DNA of 16,575 nucleotides from Euperipatoides rowelli (taxonomy: Eukaryota; Onychophora; Udeonychophora; Euonychophora; Peripatopsidae). The stretch lies in NCBI GenBank assembly GCA_003024985.2, contig PXIH01S0035720.1; one strand, given 5' to 3'. Under the pieces are notes generated by a model that saw only the letters and a list, made by a program, of their open reading frames with translations, had not been told where the DNA came from and searched no databases. The translations under genes were made by a program, and so were the position numbers. This document shows positions 16,136 through 16,575 of this stretch, piece after piece. Position 1 is the stretch's first letter; every line of letters starts with the position of its first letter.

Positions 16136-16575
16136 ATGAAAATTTTATTTCAAATATTATTTTTCTTTTCTATTTGCCTATTGTAAAATTTTTACACCAC
16201 CCCACTCATTCCTGTTTATTTTATTTTATTTAAATTTAATACATTTTTTTTCTTTTTTTTTATTATTTATTATGTGCTTGGTCTTCAATATCATTATGTT
16301 AGGATTTTTCACTTATTGATTTTGTCATTATAACAAATCATGCGTTTTATTATAAGCTACTGTAAGTTGCTAACTTTGTCAAAGTGACAGACTTTACTGA
16401 AATTGGTGGGTGTTCAGAAATTGGATGACGTCTATCATACTGTATAATTATTACATAAAATAATTATTACAGTATATAGATTATTGTAAGTTTTTTCCTT
16501 ACTTCTGAGGTTTATTTTTAAATTTACTTTTTGATATGCTGGCATTAATGATGAAATCTCCATACATTAAAAAAT
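16136..16575. other. AT-rich region without a recognisable gene
   Basis: No exon or element is supported. An imperfect inverted repeat lies at 16437-16475. If the TEP-family gene extends this way, this is still its upstream intron. Confidence 0.5.
16437..16475. repeat. Imperfect inverted repeat
   Basis: atactgtataattatta and taattattacagtat are near reverse complements with a one-base gap around a short AT spacer. It may be a tiny MITE relic or chance in AT-rich sequence. Confidence 0.6.

Noticed and set aside
1-16575. A new multi-gene defence, metabolic or mobile system
   Set aside because: No set of intact co-oriented genes exists here; nearly all coding signal is decayed retrotransposon plus a few exons of one host gene.

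Overview
This window looks like AT-rich nuclear DNA from an animal, probably an invertebrate. The support is short phase-0 exons with spliceosomal signals, non-LTR retrotransposons with apurinic-endonuclease (EN) and reverse-transcriptase (RT) domains, tRNA-headed SINEs with poly-A tails and target-site duplications (TSDs), and tandem satellites. There is no bacterial gene architecture. I cannot name the species. Most long open frames are chance or decayed transposon pieces.

The only host gene I can see runs on the minus strand. An exon at 10278-10099 and one at 3363-3229 (or 3363-3262) read continuously across a 6.7-kb intron. They match the MG4-to-MG5 region of the alpha-2-macroglobulin / thioester-containing protein (TEP, CD109-like) family. 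A possible third exon is at 3159-3097. Upstream exons would lie beyond 16575 and downstream exons below position 1, since none were recognised elsewhere.

The rest is transposon sediment, mostly inside those introns. From left to right: an L1-like LINE C-terminus (240-1340) split by a SINE with 17-bp TSDs; a Ty3/Gypsy Gag remnant (about 2200-2700); the small exons; a minus-strand retrosequence with poly-A tail and GC-rich core (3531-3770); a DNA-transposon-like end plus a G-rich tract (4023-4183); a nearly perfect 95-bp fold-back (4369-4463); a minus-strand L1-like C-terminus split by a second copy of the same SINE with 18-bp TSDs (4690-5600); a minus-strand CR1/jockey-like RT fragment (5630-6150); a tRNA-like sequence (6303-6355); a plus-strand CR1/jockey-like EN-RT element that stops after RT motif A (6880-8838); a long pyrimidine-rich tract (9485-9910); and the large exon.

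The right third is a roughly 64-bp tandem satellite (about 10690-11250 and 15777-16135). It is split by a single L1-like LINE of about 4.5 kb (11262-15776) that retains both ends: ORF1 with a zinc knuckle, then ORF2 with EN, RT and C-terminal Cys/His domains. Frameshifts, an altered YADD motif and an internal deletion make it dead. The left arm of the satellite contains a perfect 183-bp duplication. I see no evidence for a new defence or metabolic system. The most useful results are the hidden TEP-family exons, the satellite/LINE nesting and the hairpin.
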